From: Sneathiella chinensis | Lineage (GTDB): Bacteria; Pseudomonadota; Alphaproteobacteria; Sneathiellales; Sneathiellaceae | Direction of reading: 5' to 3' | DNA: 64,000 bases | NCBI RefSeq assembly: GCF_012720115.1 | Contig: NZ_VNWN01000004.1 | Span: 62,001 to 126,000, forward strand | Part shown: piece after piece, positions 56,383-64,000 of the stretch | Position numbering within the stretch: the stretch's first letter is position 1 | How the letters are laid out: each line of letters begins with the position of its first letter | Notes under the pieces: model-generated | What the model saw: the letters and a program-made list of their open reading frames with translations, nothing else | What the model was told of the DNA's origin: nothing | Databases searched by the model: none | Made by a program: the position numbers and the translations under genes

Positions 56383-57130
56383 GGCGCAATACATGGACAT
56401 GATCGGCATGGTAAAGGGCGCTGTCCCGCCAGCCTTCCGCTTCCAGAACCCGCCCCACAATGATCAGGGCGGTGCGCGTGATCTTGGCGGCGCGGACTTT
56501 TTCCTGAATATCCGCAAGGGTGCCCCGGATTACCACCTCGTCCGGCCAACTGGCGCGGTAAACCACGGCAACGGGACAATCCTCCCCATAGTGGGGGATC
56601 AGGTCGGCGCTGACCTTGCGGAGGTTCCGAACCGACAGGTGAATGGCCAGCGTCGCCCCGGAAGATCCAAGCGTGTCCAGATCTTCCCGGTTGGGCATGG
56701 CGGTCGCCTTCATGGAGGTCCGCGTCAGGACGATGGTCTGGCTGACATCGGGCAGGGTAAATTCGGCTTTCAGCGTTGCGGCCGCAGCGGCAAAAGCGGG
56801 CACCCCCGGCGTGATGGTGTATTCTATCCCAAGCGCGTCGAGCCGGCGCATCTGTTCGCCGGTTGCGCCGTACAGGCACGGATCGCCGGAATGCACCCGC
56901 GCCACATCCAGCCCTTTTTCATGGGCCGTGACCATTTCGGCAATGATCTCGTCAAGATGCAGGGACGCCGTATCGACGATATGGGCATCGGCGGGGGCGT
57001 GGCCCAGAATTTCTTCCGGCACCAGTGATCCCGCATACAGGCACACCGGGCAGGAGGCAATCAGGTCCCGCCCGCGAAGGGTGATCAGGTCGGCAGCGCC
57101 GGGGCCGGCACCGATAAAATGGACGGTCAT
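56360..57130 (-). CDS. cobM: Precorrin-4 C11-methyltransferase
   Basis: 256 residues. SAM-dependent methylation at C11. [39 protein letters not shown] and [14 protein letters not shown] are the family motifs. It is the last gene of the long minus-strand series cbiX-cobH-cobL-cobI-cbiG/cobJ-cobM, each joined by overlaps or gaps of a few nt. The orthologue in anaerobic organisms is CbiF. Confidence 0.95.
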   Translation of the reverse strand: MTVHFIGAGPGAADLITLRGRDLIASCPVCLYAGSLVPEEILGHAPADAHIVDTASLHLDEIIAEMVTAHEKGLDVARVHSGDPCLYGATGEQMRRLDALGIEYTITPGVPAFAAAAATLKAEFTLPDVSQTIVLTRTSMKATAMPNREDLDTLGSSGATLAIHLSVRNLRKVSADLIPHYGEDCPVAVVYRASWPDEVVIRGTLADIQEKVRAAKITRTALIIVGRVLEAEGWRDSALYHADHVHVLRPRKKTQG

Positions 57131-58959
57131 TTCTTATCCTTTTCCTGAAGGGAAACTTTCATCTTTCCGGCATATCCCCGCGGGGTATAGGCCCATGTGC
57201 GGGCGCCGGTATTGGTTGTGGTTGTCCGGCTTTCGCTGGAGCCGACCATGACAAGGGTCAGCATGTCGACGGTTTCCGGGTCCAGATCCTGCAGGGTGGT
57301 GTGGATGACGGTTTCATCCTGCCTGCCCAGATTGCGGGCAATGATGACCGGTGTGTTGGCAGGCCGGTGTTGCAGCAGGATGTCCCGGGCTGCATGAAGC
57401 TGGGTCCGTCTTTTCAGGGATACCGGATTATAGAAGGAAATGACGAAATCGCCTACAGCCGCCGCCTTGATCCGCTTTTCAATGGCATCCCACGGGGTAA
57501 GAAGGTCGGACAGGGAAATGGTGCAGAAATCGTGGCCAAGCGGGGCCCCGGCACGGGCCGCCGCCGCTTGCAGTGCGGAAATGCCAGGTGTGACCTCAAT
57601 CTCAAGCCGGTCCCAATCGGTGCGCTTTTCCACCTGTATCAGTTCGAAGACAAGCGTCGCCATGGCGTAAATGCCGATATCGCCAGAAGATACAAGCGCG
57701 ACATTCTTTCCGGTCGCGGCAAGGTCAAGCGCGGCACGAACCCGCTTTTCCTCTTCTCCGAGGCCGAAATTATGACGAACCTTACCGGCGATACTGTCGC
57801 CCAGCAGGTCCAGATACAGACCATAGGCCACCAAATCGGTTGCCTCCCCGATCAGGCGGGAGGCTTCCGGTGTGCGCCAACCGTCCTGCCCCGGGCCGAT
57901 CCCGATGACCGACAGTTTGCCCTGCGGCCGCCCGATCACGGTCGGATCAATGGGCTCTGGGCTTTCTGCAAGGGCGCAGGTGGCCCGGCGGGATTTGTGT
58001 TTTGGCACCAGAAGCTGACTATCCGGTCCTGCAGCGGCCAGTGCCGCGCCTTCACTGACCCCATGACAGCCGACTTCGCGGAACACAACGTCAGACGGGT
58101 TTTGTAGTTTCGGGGTCTGGGCCTCCAGTTCAGCGGCGGAGAAGAAGCGGGCCTGATGACCGAACAGGGCGGCCACGGCATGAACCGCCGCTTCATCCAT
58201 CTTGACATCGATGGACGAGACCGCGCCGATGGCATGGCGGCTGATCCCGGCCTGTTCCAGTGTGTCGAGAACCAGACGGGTGACCTCCTTGCGGGAGGCA
58301 TAGCGTTCACACCCGATCCCGAGGGCGAGTGTTTTGGGATGGTAAACGAGTTTTTCCGGCGATCCCTTTACCTTTTTCGGGGTGACGACGATGGACAGGT
58401 CACCAGCCTCATCAAGGGGTAGGCCGGATTGGGTCAGCCACGGATGATCCCCTTCCAGACGGACTTTTCTGCCGGAAAGCAAATGCCCGGCAAAGGTTTT
58501 CATATCTTCCGGGTTGGCAAGGTGCAGATCGGCAGGCGGATTGTCGAGGGCAATTTTGAAATGCAGGTCACTGGCGGTGGTGATGGCGGCCTGTCCGTTC
58601 AGATGCGCGGCCAGCAACCGGGCCATGTCATTGGCCCCATGATGGCCGCCCAGCAGGGGAACCACCATGTCGCCTGTATCGGACACCGCAAGAACCGGCG
58701 GTTCCACATTCTTGTTTTCCAGTGCCGGTGCCAGACAACGCACCAGTATGGCCGATGCGCAGATGCCGATAATGGGGGTGTTGTTCTTGTAGAGTTCCTG
58801 CAGGTGGCGGGCCGTTTGCCGGAACTGGATATCCGCATCGTCAACGCGGCCGGCCAGCCCGTGAACAAGGGCTTCCGGGAAGAATTGCTGAAGTTTCAGG
58901 GCTGTTTCGCGGCCGCTTTCATTGAGCAGGATCAGGGCCGGGGCGGGCATCATTTCCAT
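57127..58959 (-). CDS. cobJ: CbiG-CobJ fusion: cobalt-precorrin-5A hydrolase/precorrin-3B C17-methyltransferase
   Basis: 610 residues. Residues 1 to about 335 are CbiG: the N-terminal domain has [14 protein letters not shown] and [11 protein letters not shown], the C-terminal domain [16 protein letters not shown] and [11 protein letters not shown]. Residues from about 348 are the CobJ/CbiH methyltransferase: [30 protein letters not shown] and [24 protein letters not shown]. CbiG opens the delta-lactone and releases acetaldehyde in the oxygen-independent pathway. Fusing it to the ring-contracting methyltransferase places two chemically consecutive activities on one chain. It overlaps both neighbours. 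Confidence 0.93.
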   Translation of the reverse strand: MEMMPAPALILLNESGRETALKLQQFFPEALVHGLAGRVDDADIQFRQTARHLQELYKNNTPIIGICASAILVRCLAPALENKNVEPPVLAVSDTGDMVVPLLGGHHGANDMARLLAAHLNGQAAITTASDLHFKIALDNPPADLHLANPEDMKTFAGHLLSGRKVRLEGDHPWLTQSGLPLDEAGDLSIVVTPKKVKGSPEKLVYHPKTLALGIGCERYASRKEVTRLVLDTLEQAGISRHAIGAVSSIDVKMDEAAVHAVAALFGHQARFFSAAELEAQTPKLQNPSDVVFREVGCHGVSEGAALAAAGPDSQLLVPKHKSRRATCALAESPEPIDPTVIGRPQGKLSVIGIGPGQDGWRTPEASRLIGEATDLVAYGLYLDLLGDSIAGKVRHNFGLGEEEKRVRAALDLAATGKNVALVSSGDIGIYAMATLVFELIQVEKRTDWDRLEIEVTPGISALQAAAARAGAPLGHDFCTISLSDLLTPWDAIEKRIKAAAVGDFVISFYNPVSLKRRTQLHAARDILLQHRPANTPVIIARNLGRQDETVIHTTLQDLDPETVDMLTLVMVGSSESRTTTTNTGARTWAYTPRGYAGKMKVSLQEKDKK

Positions 58960-59654
58960 GCCTGCCCCCGTTTATGGATCAAAATCATTGAAAAATAGGG
59001 TGCCACGTCGGTGGGCACCTCCTCCAGGGAAAGAATTTTTTGGGTTTCCAGTGTTGCCCGTTCGATATAGCGGGCCTTGTCCGACAGCCCCATATCCCGG
59101 ATCAGCGACCTGATCCGTCCGAAATGGCGGCCAACCTTCATGATGGCCAGACTGTCGGCCTGTTCCATACGGCTTCTGAGCGCATCATCGGCAAGGGGGG
59201 CAGGAAGCACCGTCAGGACGTCATTGCGGGCGGAAAGCGGGGCCTGCAAGGCGGTGGCACAGGCGGTCAGCGACGACACGCCGGGCACCACTTCCACCCG
59301 GTGGCTTTCCGCAATTCGGCCAAAAAGATACATGAAGGACCCGTAAAAGAACGGATCCCCTTCACACAGGACCGCAACATCATGCCCGTCATCCAGATGG
59401 GATTTCAGGTCGATGGCCGCCCGGTCATAGGCATCCTGTGCGGGCTTTCGGGCTGTGGTCATGGGGATACGGATCGGGATTTCCGTGTGCAGGCCGGACA
59501 GGTGCGGGGCCACAATGGCCCGCGCCAGACTGTTTCCATCCTCCAGAGTCGGATAGGCCAGCACGGGGGCGGCATGCAATATTTTCAGGGCTTTCAGGGT
59601 GATCAGGTCGGGGTCTCCCGGACCGATCCCGAGACCATAAAGGGTGCCGGTCAT
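58950..59654 (-). CDS. cobI: Precorrin-2 C20-methyltransferase
   Basis: 234 residues. Methylates C20 of (cobalt-)precorrin-2/factor II. Motifs are YGLGIGPGDPDLITLKAL, VAVLCEGDPFFYGSFMYL and VVPGVSSLTACATALQAPL. It overlaps cobL by 4 nt and the CbiG-CobJ gene by 10 nt. With CbiX upstream it probably accepts the cobalt form, as CbiL does. Confidence 0.95.
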   Translation of the reverse strand: MTGTLYGLGIGPGDPDLITLKALKILHAAPVLAYPTLEDGNSLARAIVAPHLSGLHTEIPIRIPMTTARKPAQDAYDRAAIDLKSHLDDGHDVAVLCEGDPFFYGSFMYLFGRIAESHRVEVVPGVSSLTACATALQAPLSARNDVLTVLPAPLADDALRSRMEQADSLAIMKVGRHFGRIRSLIRDMGLSDKARYIERATLETQKILSLEEVPTDVAPYFSMILIHKRGQAWK

Positions 59655-60859
59655 GGTTTTACCAATCTTAACTGGGTGACTTCGCGAAAGGGCTTCCAGC
59701 TTGTGAAACGCCCGATTTTCTGGGACCGGGCAATGTTCAGCCGGGTCAGGCTTCCGCCAAAAGACTGGTGCAAGGCCAGTATTCGGGCTTCGCCTTCGGT
59801 GGTAACCGTATTGATGATCAGCCGCCCGCCGGGCTGAAGGGCCTGCCAGCAGGCTTCAAACAGGCTGGGGGTATTGATGCCGCCGCCAATGAAGACGGCA
59901 TCGGGGGATGGCAGGTCCGCAAGGCAATCCGGGGCCATTCCTTGAATGATTTGCAGGCCGGGAACCCCCAGCTTCAGGCGGTTCCTCTCGATCATGCGGA
60001 CCCGGTCTTCGCGGGTTTCCACGGCAATGGCCTGATTGAGGGGGGAGCATCGCATCCATTCAATCCCGACAGAGCCGGACCCCGCCCCGATATCCCAAAG
60101 CCGTTCACCGGGAAGGGGAGAGAGGGCGGCCGCCGTCACGGCGCGGACTTCCTGTTTGGTAATCTGCCCGTCGTGGAAAAAGGCATCATCCGGCAGGCCC
60201 GGTGTGGTTGGATAAACCGGCGTGCCGGGGTCTGCTGCCACCTGAATGGCCAAGGTGTTCAGGTCCTCGCTGTTGCTGGCAGGCCAGTCTTTGGCGGTTC
60301 CTTCCTGCCGGGCTTCGCGTGTCCCGCCCATATGTTCAAGAACGGTCAGGCTGGACGGGCCAAAACCCGTTTCGGTCAGCAGGGCAGCGACGTTTGCGGG
60401 CGTTTGGCCATTATCGGACAGGGCCAGAATACGGGCACCCGGTACCAGATGGGGCAGGATCAGTTCCAGCGGGCGTCCGTGCAGGGTCAGGGTGACCGTC
60501 CGGGACAGGTCCCAACCCATTCGCGCCGCCGCCAGACTGAAGGCAGACAGGGCGGGCAGGACCCGCATTTCAGACGCCGCCAGTCGCTTGGCAAAGGTGA
60601 CGCCGATCCCGTAATTCATGGGATCCCCCGTGGCAAGGATACAGATGTTGTCCCCCCGCCGGGCAAGGACGTTTTCTACCAGCTTCATCAGCGGGCTGGG
60701 CCAGCTTTGGGTGGGGGTGGTTGTTTCGGCGGGAAGCATGGCAAGATGCCGGTCGCCGCCGATAATCAGGTCCGCCCCTTCAATGGCGGCCCATGCGTCG
60801 GCGGACAGGTTCGACAGGCCATCATCCCCGACCCCGATAATGCTGAGCCACGGTTTCAT
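59651..60859 (-). CDS. cobL: Precorrin-6B methylase/decarboxylase (CbiE-CbiT fusion)
   Basis: 402 residues. The N-terminal CbiE-type domain (about 1-200) has SIIGVGDDGLSNLSADAWAAI and ILATGDPMNYGIGVTFA. The C-terminal CbiT-type domain starts around DDAFFHDGQITKQEVRA and has the class I SAM motif LWDIGAGSGSVGIEW. It methylates C5 and C15 and decarboxylates the C12 acetate chain. The two-domain fusion is normal for CobL. It overlaps cobH by 4 nt. Confidence 0.95.
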   Translation of the reverse strand: MKPWLSIIGVGDDGLSNLSADAWAAIEGADLIIGGDRHLAMLPAETTTPTQSWPSPLMKLVENVLARRGDNICILATGDPMNYGIGVTFAKRLAASEMRVLPALSAFSLAAARMGWDLSRTVTLTLHGRPLELILPHLVPGARILALSDNGQTPANVAALLTETGFGPSSLTVLEHMGGTREARQEGTAKDWPASNSEDLNTLAIQVAADPGTPVYPTTPGLPDDAFFHDGQITKQEVRAVTAAALSPLPGERLWDIGAGSGSVGIEWMRCSPLNQAIAVETREDRVRMIERNRLKLGVPGLQIIQGMAPDCLADLPSPDAVFIGGGINTPSLFEACWQALQPGGRLIINTVTTEGEARILALHQSFGGSLTRLNIARSQKIGRFTSWKPFREVTQLRLVKP

Positions 60860-61494
60860 GCAGGGTCCTTTCGGGTCAGGGTGGCGGCTGCGTTCAGGGC
60901 CGCGGCGGCCATGGCACTGCCGCCCTTGCGGCCATGCAGGGTGATGAAGGGAAGGTCCCGGTCAAAAGTGGCCAGTGCCTCCTTGGATTCAGCCGCCCCC
61001 ACAAAACCAACGGGAAAGCCCAGAATGGCGGCAGGCTTGGGTGCCCCTTCCTGCAGCAGTTCCAGAAGGTGAAACAGGGCCGTCGGGGCATTGCCGATAA
61101 CAATAATCGCCCCGGCCAGATGGGGGCGCCAGTATTCGACGGCTGCCGCCGAACGGGTGTTGCCGATTTCCTTTGCCAAGGCGGGAGTGCCCGGATCGTT
61201 CAGGGTACAGATGACAGGATTGTCCGCAGGCAGGAAGCGCCGGATGATGCCATGAGACACCATCTCGCAATCCACCAGAACGGGACACCCCTTGTTCAGG
61301 GCCTCGCGGCAGGCCCGTGCAATATCCGGGTGAAACGCCATGTCCGGCACGATTTCCGGCATGCCGCAGGAATGGACAATGCGGGTGATCAGGGTGCCGA
61401 TGTCCGCATCCATATGGGTAAGGTCAACCTCCGCTTGGACGGTTGCAAAGGACTTCCTGTAGATGGCGTCCGGATCCCGGATATAGTCGTACAT
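60856..61494 (-). CDS. cobH: Precorrin-8X methylmutase
   Basis: 212 residues. Moves the methyl group from C11 to C12 to form (hydrogeno)cobyrinate. It begins YIRDPDAIYRKSFATVQAE and has the catalytic His in TRIVHSCGMPEIV. VDCEMVSHGI and LGFPVGFVGAAESKEAL are typical. The gap to the upstream cbiX is 6 nt. Called CbiC in anaerobic-pathway species. Confidence 0.95.
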   Translation of the reverse strand: MYDYIRDPDAIYRKSFATVQAEVDLTHMDADIGTLITRIVHSCGMPEIVPDMAFHPDIARACREALNKGCPVLVDCEMVSHGIIRRFLPADNPVICTLNDPGTPALAKEIGNTRSAAAVEYWRPHLAGAIIVIGNAPTALFHLLELLQEGAPKPAAILGFPVGFVGAAESKEALATFDRDLPFITLHGRKGGSAMAAAALNAAATLTRKDPA

Positions 61495-61500
61495 GATCGC

Positions 61501-62547
61501 TCAGTCATCCTCGCGTTTCATGCTGACGGGACCAAGCGGGTGGTCAGCATGGGGATACGGGTGGTGGTGATGCCCATGGTCATGGGAATGCCCGTGATCG
61601 TGGGAATGATCATGGTCGTGGCTATGACTGTGGCTGTGACTGTGCTCATGATCATGCCCATGACTGTGGCCTGTCCCGATGCCTTCTACATGATGATGGT
61701 GGCTTTCCTGAACCAGCCCGACCTCATCCTCAAAGCCAAGGGCCTGTTCCCGGTATTTGCAAAGGCCGCAGTTCATGTTGTTGCTGCCTTCCAGAATTTC
61801 CTGCACCCGGTCCGCAAAACAGTCCAGAACCAGCGGGTGATCATTCAGGTAGGGGGCTTTGATAAACTCGATATCCGGGTTCTTCGCCGCGACCTTGTCC
61901 GTATAGTCATAAATCCGGTTGACCAGAATGCCGGTGAACAGGAAATAGGGGAACACGACGATCCGCTTGTATCCAAGTTTGACCGCATGTTCCAGACCCG
62001 GCTCCACCAGCGGGAAGGTGACGCCGGAATAGACGGTTTCCCCCCAGCCGAACCCAAGGCCTTCCCACAACATGCGCATGACCTTGGCCACGTTGGAATT
62101 GGCATCCGGGTCGGACGCGCCCCGGCCAACCACGACCAGCATGGTTTCATGAAGGGGGACATCCCCGCCCGCAGCGTCCAGTGCCTCGCGGATACGCTCC
62201 CCGGCGGCGCGGACCATTTTAAGGTCAATACCAAGTTCCCGCCCGTAGGAAATCTTCAGACCCTCATGCTGCGCCGCATAGGTATTCAGGACGGAGGGAA
62301 TGTCGTTCTTGGCGTGACCGGCGGCAAACAGCATGCCCGGCACCGCCAGAATATGCTGGTGTCCACTTTCCCGCAGGCGGTCAAGACCATCACGGATAAT
62401 CGGGGTGGCAAATTCCAAAAAGCCAGAGTCAACCTCATATTGCGGCAGGCGTTCGGCAATCCCGCGGGCCACGGCGGCGAATTCCGTCACGGCGCCTTCA
62501 TCCCGGCTTCCGTGCCCGCAAACCATTACGCCAACTTTTTCAGTCAT
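61501..62547 (-). CDS. cbiX: Sirohydrochlorin cobaltochelatase with His-rich tail
   Basis: 348 residues from the ATG at 62547 (GGAG 8 nt upstream; a GTG four codons earlier is in frame). Long CbiX: two chelatase-like halves, the first starting VGVMVCGHGSRDEG and the second VVVGRGASDPDAN. Then comes an MxCxxC motif (MNCGLC), reported to bind an Fe-S cluster in Bacillus megaterium CbiX. A 54-residue tail (61540-61701) follows, about half histidine, alternating with Ser/Asp/Gly. The tail probably binds or stores Co2+. It starts the cbiX-to-cobM unit and implies cobalt insertion at the start of corrin synthesis. Confidence 0.94.
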   Translation of the reverse strand: MTEKVGVMVCGHGSRDEGAVTEFAAVARGIAERLPQYEVDSGFLEFATPIIRDGLDRLRESGHQHILAVPGMLFAAGHAKNDIPSVLNTYAAQHEGLKISYGRELGIDLKMVRAAGERIREALDAAGGDVPLHETMLVVVGRGASDPDANSNVAKVMRMLWEGLGFGWGETVYSGVTFPLVEPGLEHAVKLGYKRIVVFPYFLFTGILVNRIYDYTDKVAAKNPDIEFIKAPYLNDHPLVLDCFADRVQEILEGSNNMNCGLCKYREQALGFEDEVGLVQESHHHHVEGIGTGHSHGHDHEHSHSHSHSHDHDHSHDHGHSHDHGHHHHPYPHADHPLGPVSMKREDD

Positions 62548-62665
62548 TTCTTGCTCCACTTCCGGCCGGGAGTTCTTCCGGCATTAGACAATCCCGTTCT
62601 TGTCGGGGATGAGGGGACGCCAGAATGCGGTTGACCTTGAAAGGGGCTGGCTGCATTTTGGCGGC

Positions 62666-63670
62666 ATGTTGTTTGATGTTCAGGTTTTGCTCGGCAGACT
62701 TTCCGATCCCGCTACGCTGGCCGTGGCGGTTTTTGCATTGGACTGCCTGATCGGCGACCCGGCAGCGCTGTACCGCCGTATCTGGCATCCGGTTGTTGTT
62801 ATCGGAAAGCTGATCAGCCTGTTCGAACAGGCGTTGAACCGACCGGTCTGGTCCAATCCGGCCCGCTTTACCGCGGGTCTGGTCACCACCTGTTGTGTTG
62901 TATCCCTTGCCTTCTGGGTGGGGATGGGCGCGGTTCAGGTGACCCACTGGTTGCCAGAAACGATTGTCCTGCTTGTCCTTTTTGCCAGCAGTCTTGTGGC
63001 ATGGCGCGGCCTGCAGGACGGGGTTGCCCGGGTTGAGGCGGACTTGCGCCTTTCCTTGCAGGACGGGCGTGTGGCGGTCAGTCATATCGTGGGCCGGGAC
63101 CCGGCCAGTCTGGATGAAAGCGGTGTCAGCCGTGCCGCCATCGAAAGCCTGTCCGAGAATTTCTCGGACGGGACCACGGCCCCGCTGTTCTGGTTCCTGT
63201 TGCTGGGGCTTCCCGGCCTGCTGGCCTACAAGGCGGTGAATACGCTGGACAGCATGATCGGGCACCGGTCGGACCGGTACGAATATTTCGGCAAGGCCGC
63301 GGCCCGTCTGGATGATGTGGTCAATTTTGTACCCGCGCGCCTGACCGGCTTTCTGATTGTACTCGCCGCGTGGGTGACGCCGGGGGCCCATGGCAGCGCG
63401 GCGCTGCGGGGCCTGTTTCGGGATGCCGCCCATCACAAAAGCATCAATGCCGGTTGGCAGGAAGCGGCCATGGCCGGGGCGCTGGGCGTTGCGCTGGCGG
63501 GGCCGCGCCAATATGGCGGGACGCTGGTTGACGATGTCTGGATGAACCCGGAAGGCTGCAAAACCGCAAGTGCCGACGATATCCGCCTTGCCCTCAAGAT
63601 ATATCGGATGTGCGGTATTCTGCTGTTTATTCTGCTGGCCGGGATTGCGCTGGTTCATCTGCTCACCTGA
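62666..63670 (+). CDS. cbiB: Adenosylcobinamide-phosphate synthase
   Basis: About 334 residues using the ATG at 62666; in-frame codons back to 62600 are possible but add sequence unlike the family. Integral membrane protein (CobD/CbiB) that attaches aminopropanol or its phosphate to adenosylcobyric acid. Signatures are ALDCLIGDPAALYRRIWHPVVVIGKLI, ESLSENFSDGTTAPLFW and YKAVNTLDSMIGHRSDRYEYFGKAAARLDD. It is divergent from cbiX, and its 3' end overlaps the convergent cobQ by 8 nt. Confidence 0.94.
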   Translation: MLFDVQVLLGRLSDPATLAVAVFALDCLIGDPAALYRRIWHPVVVIGKLISLFEQALNRPVWSNPARFTAGLVTTCCVVSLAFWVGMGAVQVTHWLPETIVLLVLFASSLVAWRGLQDGVARVEADLRLSLQDGRVAVSHIVGRDPASLDESGVSRAAIESLSENFSDGTTAPLFWFLLLGLPGLLAYKAVNTLDSMIGHRSDRYEYFGKAAARLDDVVNFVPARLTGFLIVLAAWVTPGAHGSAALRGLFRDAAHHKSINAGWQEAAMAGALGVALAGPRQYGGTLVDDVWMNPEGCKTASADDIRLALKIYRMCGILLFILLAGIALVHLLT

Positions 63671-64000
63671 TCCTTTCGGCGATTTCCAGCATCCGGTCGA
63701 TCCGGGTGTGGGCTTCAAGATGGGCGGCCAGATCATCAAGGGCCTGTTCCACACCGGCATCGAAACTGTCCAGAAGCGGGGCGTCTGACCCGGTACGGTG
63801 CAGAAAGGCATGACGAAAGGCGTCATTGGCAAACAGACCGTGCAAATAGCACCCCATGACCCGCCGGTCCTTGGAAATGGCTCCGTCAGAGCCGGATTCA
63901 AGCTGCAGGAAGGGGGCTTTCAGGGCCGGGCCGGTGCATTCCCCCACATGCATGTGGTATCCCTGAACGGATGTGCCGGACAGGGTTTCCGTTCCCCCTT
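63663..64000 (-). CDS. cobQ: Cobyric acid synthase, C-terminal part (runs off the window)
   Basis: Only the last approximately 112 residues are inside the window; the reading frame stays open to base 64000. GYHMHVGECTGPAL corresponds to the conserved G-Y-E-I-H-x-G segment of the glutamine amidotransferase domain, and RVMGCYLHGLFANDAFRHAFL contains the catalytic His motif GxYxHGLF. CobQ amidates side chains b, d, e and g of adenosylcobyrinate diamide. The Cys nucleophile and ATPase domain lie beyond the edge. Confidence 0.88.
   Translation of the reverse strand, partial: GGTETLSGTSVQGYHMHVGECTGPALKAPFLQLESGSDGAISKDRRVMGCYLHGLFANDAFRHAFLHRTGSDAPLLDSFDAGVEQALDDLAAHLEAHTRIDRMLEIAERIR

Noticed and set aside
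61540-61701. Repetitive CATG/GTGG-rich DNA that resembles a minisatellite
   Set aside because: It is in frame within cbiX and encodes the histidine-rich tail, so it is coding rather than an independent repeat element.
62540-63901. 453-codon minus-strand frame crossing cbiB
   Set aside because: It overlaps cbiB entirely and runs through cobQ out of frame. cbiB motifs on the plus strand decide the matter.

Overview
The window looks like a chromosomal segment of an aerobic alphaproteobacterium. It has high GC content, tightly packed operons with many 4-base ATGA/GTGA overlaps, an Entner-Doudoroff operon, a PuuD-type membrane urate oxidase, Cob-type names and fusions in the B12 cluster (CobL, CobJ, CobK), and a CbiX cobaltochelatase. 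A Rhodospirillales-like marine or soil lineage is my best guess, but genus cannot be read from the sequence. I see no tRNA, rRNA, CRISPR array, insertion sequence or prophage gene. The window looks like stable core and metabolic DNA rather than a mobile island.

Layout. (1) 0.1-4.4 kb, plus strand: a small membrane protein overlapping a sodium/solute-symporter-histidine-kinase fusion, a DUF1194 secreted vWA-like protein and a Lipocalin_3-like protein. (2) 4.4-8.1 kb, minus: YtoQ, TauE/SafE permease, glutathione transferase and a thiamine-diphosphate enzyme. Divergent from these at 8.2-10.4 kb are a fumarylacetoacetase-fold hydrolase and a serine hydrolase. (3) 10.5-14.5 kb: zwf-pgl-edd, the upper Entner-Doudoroff pathway, with a striking inverted repeat just before zwf. 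(4) 14.5-17.7 kb, minus: a soluble kinase with about six PAS domains. (5) 18.2-23.7 kb, plus: a five-gene dipeptide/oligopeptide ABC transporter. (6) 23.7-45.5 kb: a glycosyltransferase followed by a very large purine-catabolism region. (7) 45.5-51.0 kb: GNAT acetyltransferase, MMPL/RND exporter and HrpB helicase. (8) 51.0-64.0 kb: a nearly complete cobalamin cluster running off the right end inside cobQ.

The purine region encodes an almost continuous route: adenine to hypoxanthine (an adenosine/adenine deaminase family member that I argue is an adenine deaminase), hypoxanthine to xanthine to urate (XdhAB, matured by XdhC), urate to 5-hydroxyisourate (PuuD), then UraH, UraD, PuuE, Alc and AllA to glyoxylate plus two urea. 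It carries its own uptake systems (a BMP-family ABC importer and an NCS2 permease), two local regulators (LysR beside puuD, FCD-type GntR beside puuE), a cysteine desulfurase that may sulfurate the Mo cofactor of XdhB, and a group III truncated haemoglobin in the same operon as the deaminase. Candidate operators with the core TGTNNACA occur upstream of xdhA and in the uraH/GntR divergent region, which suggests one regulon.

The B12 region mixes Cob-style genes with diagnostic early-cobalt (anaerobic-type) enzymes: CbiX with an MxCxxC motif and a long His-rich tail, CbiD, and a CbiG domain fused to CobJ. CobG, CobF and CobN are not present in this window, so cobalt is probably inserted at the sirohydrochlorin stage. 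No cobalamin riboswitch was recognised by eye.
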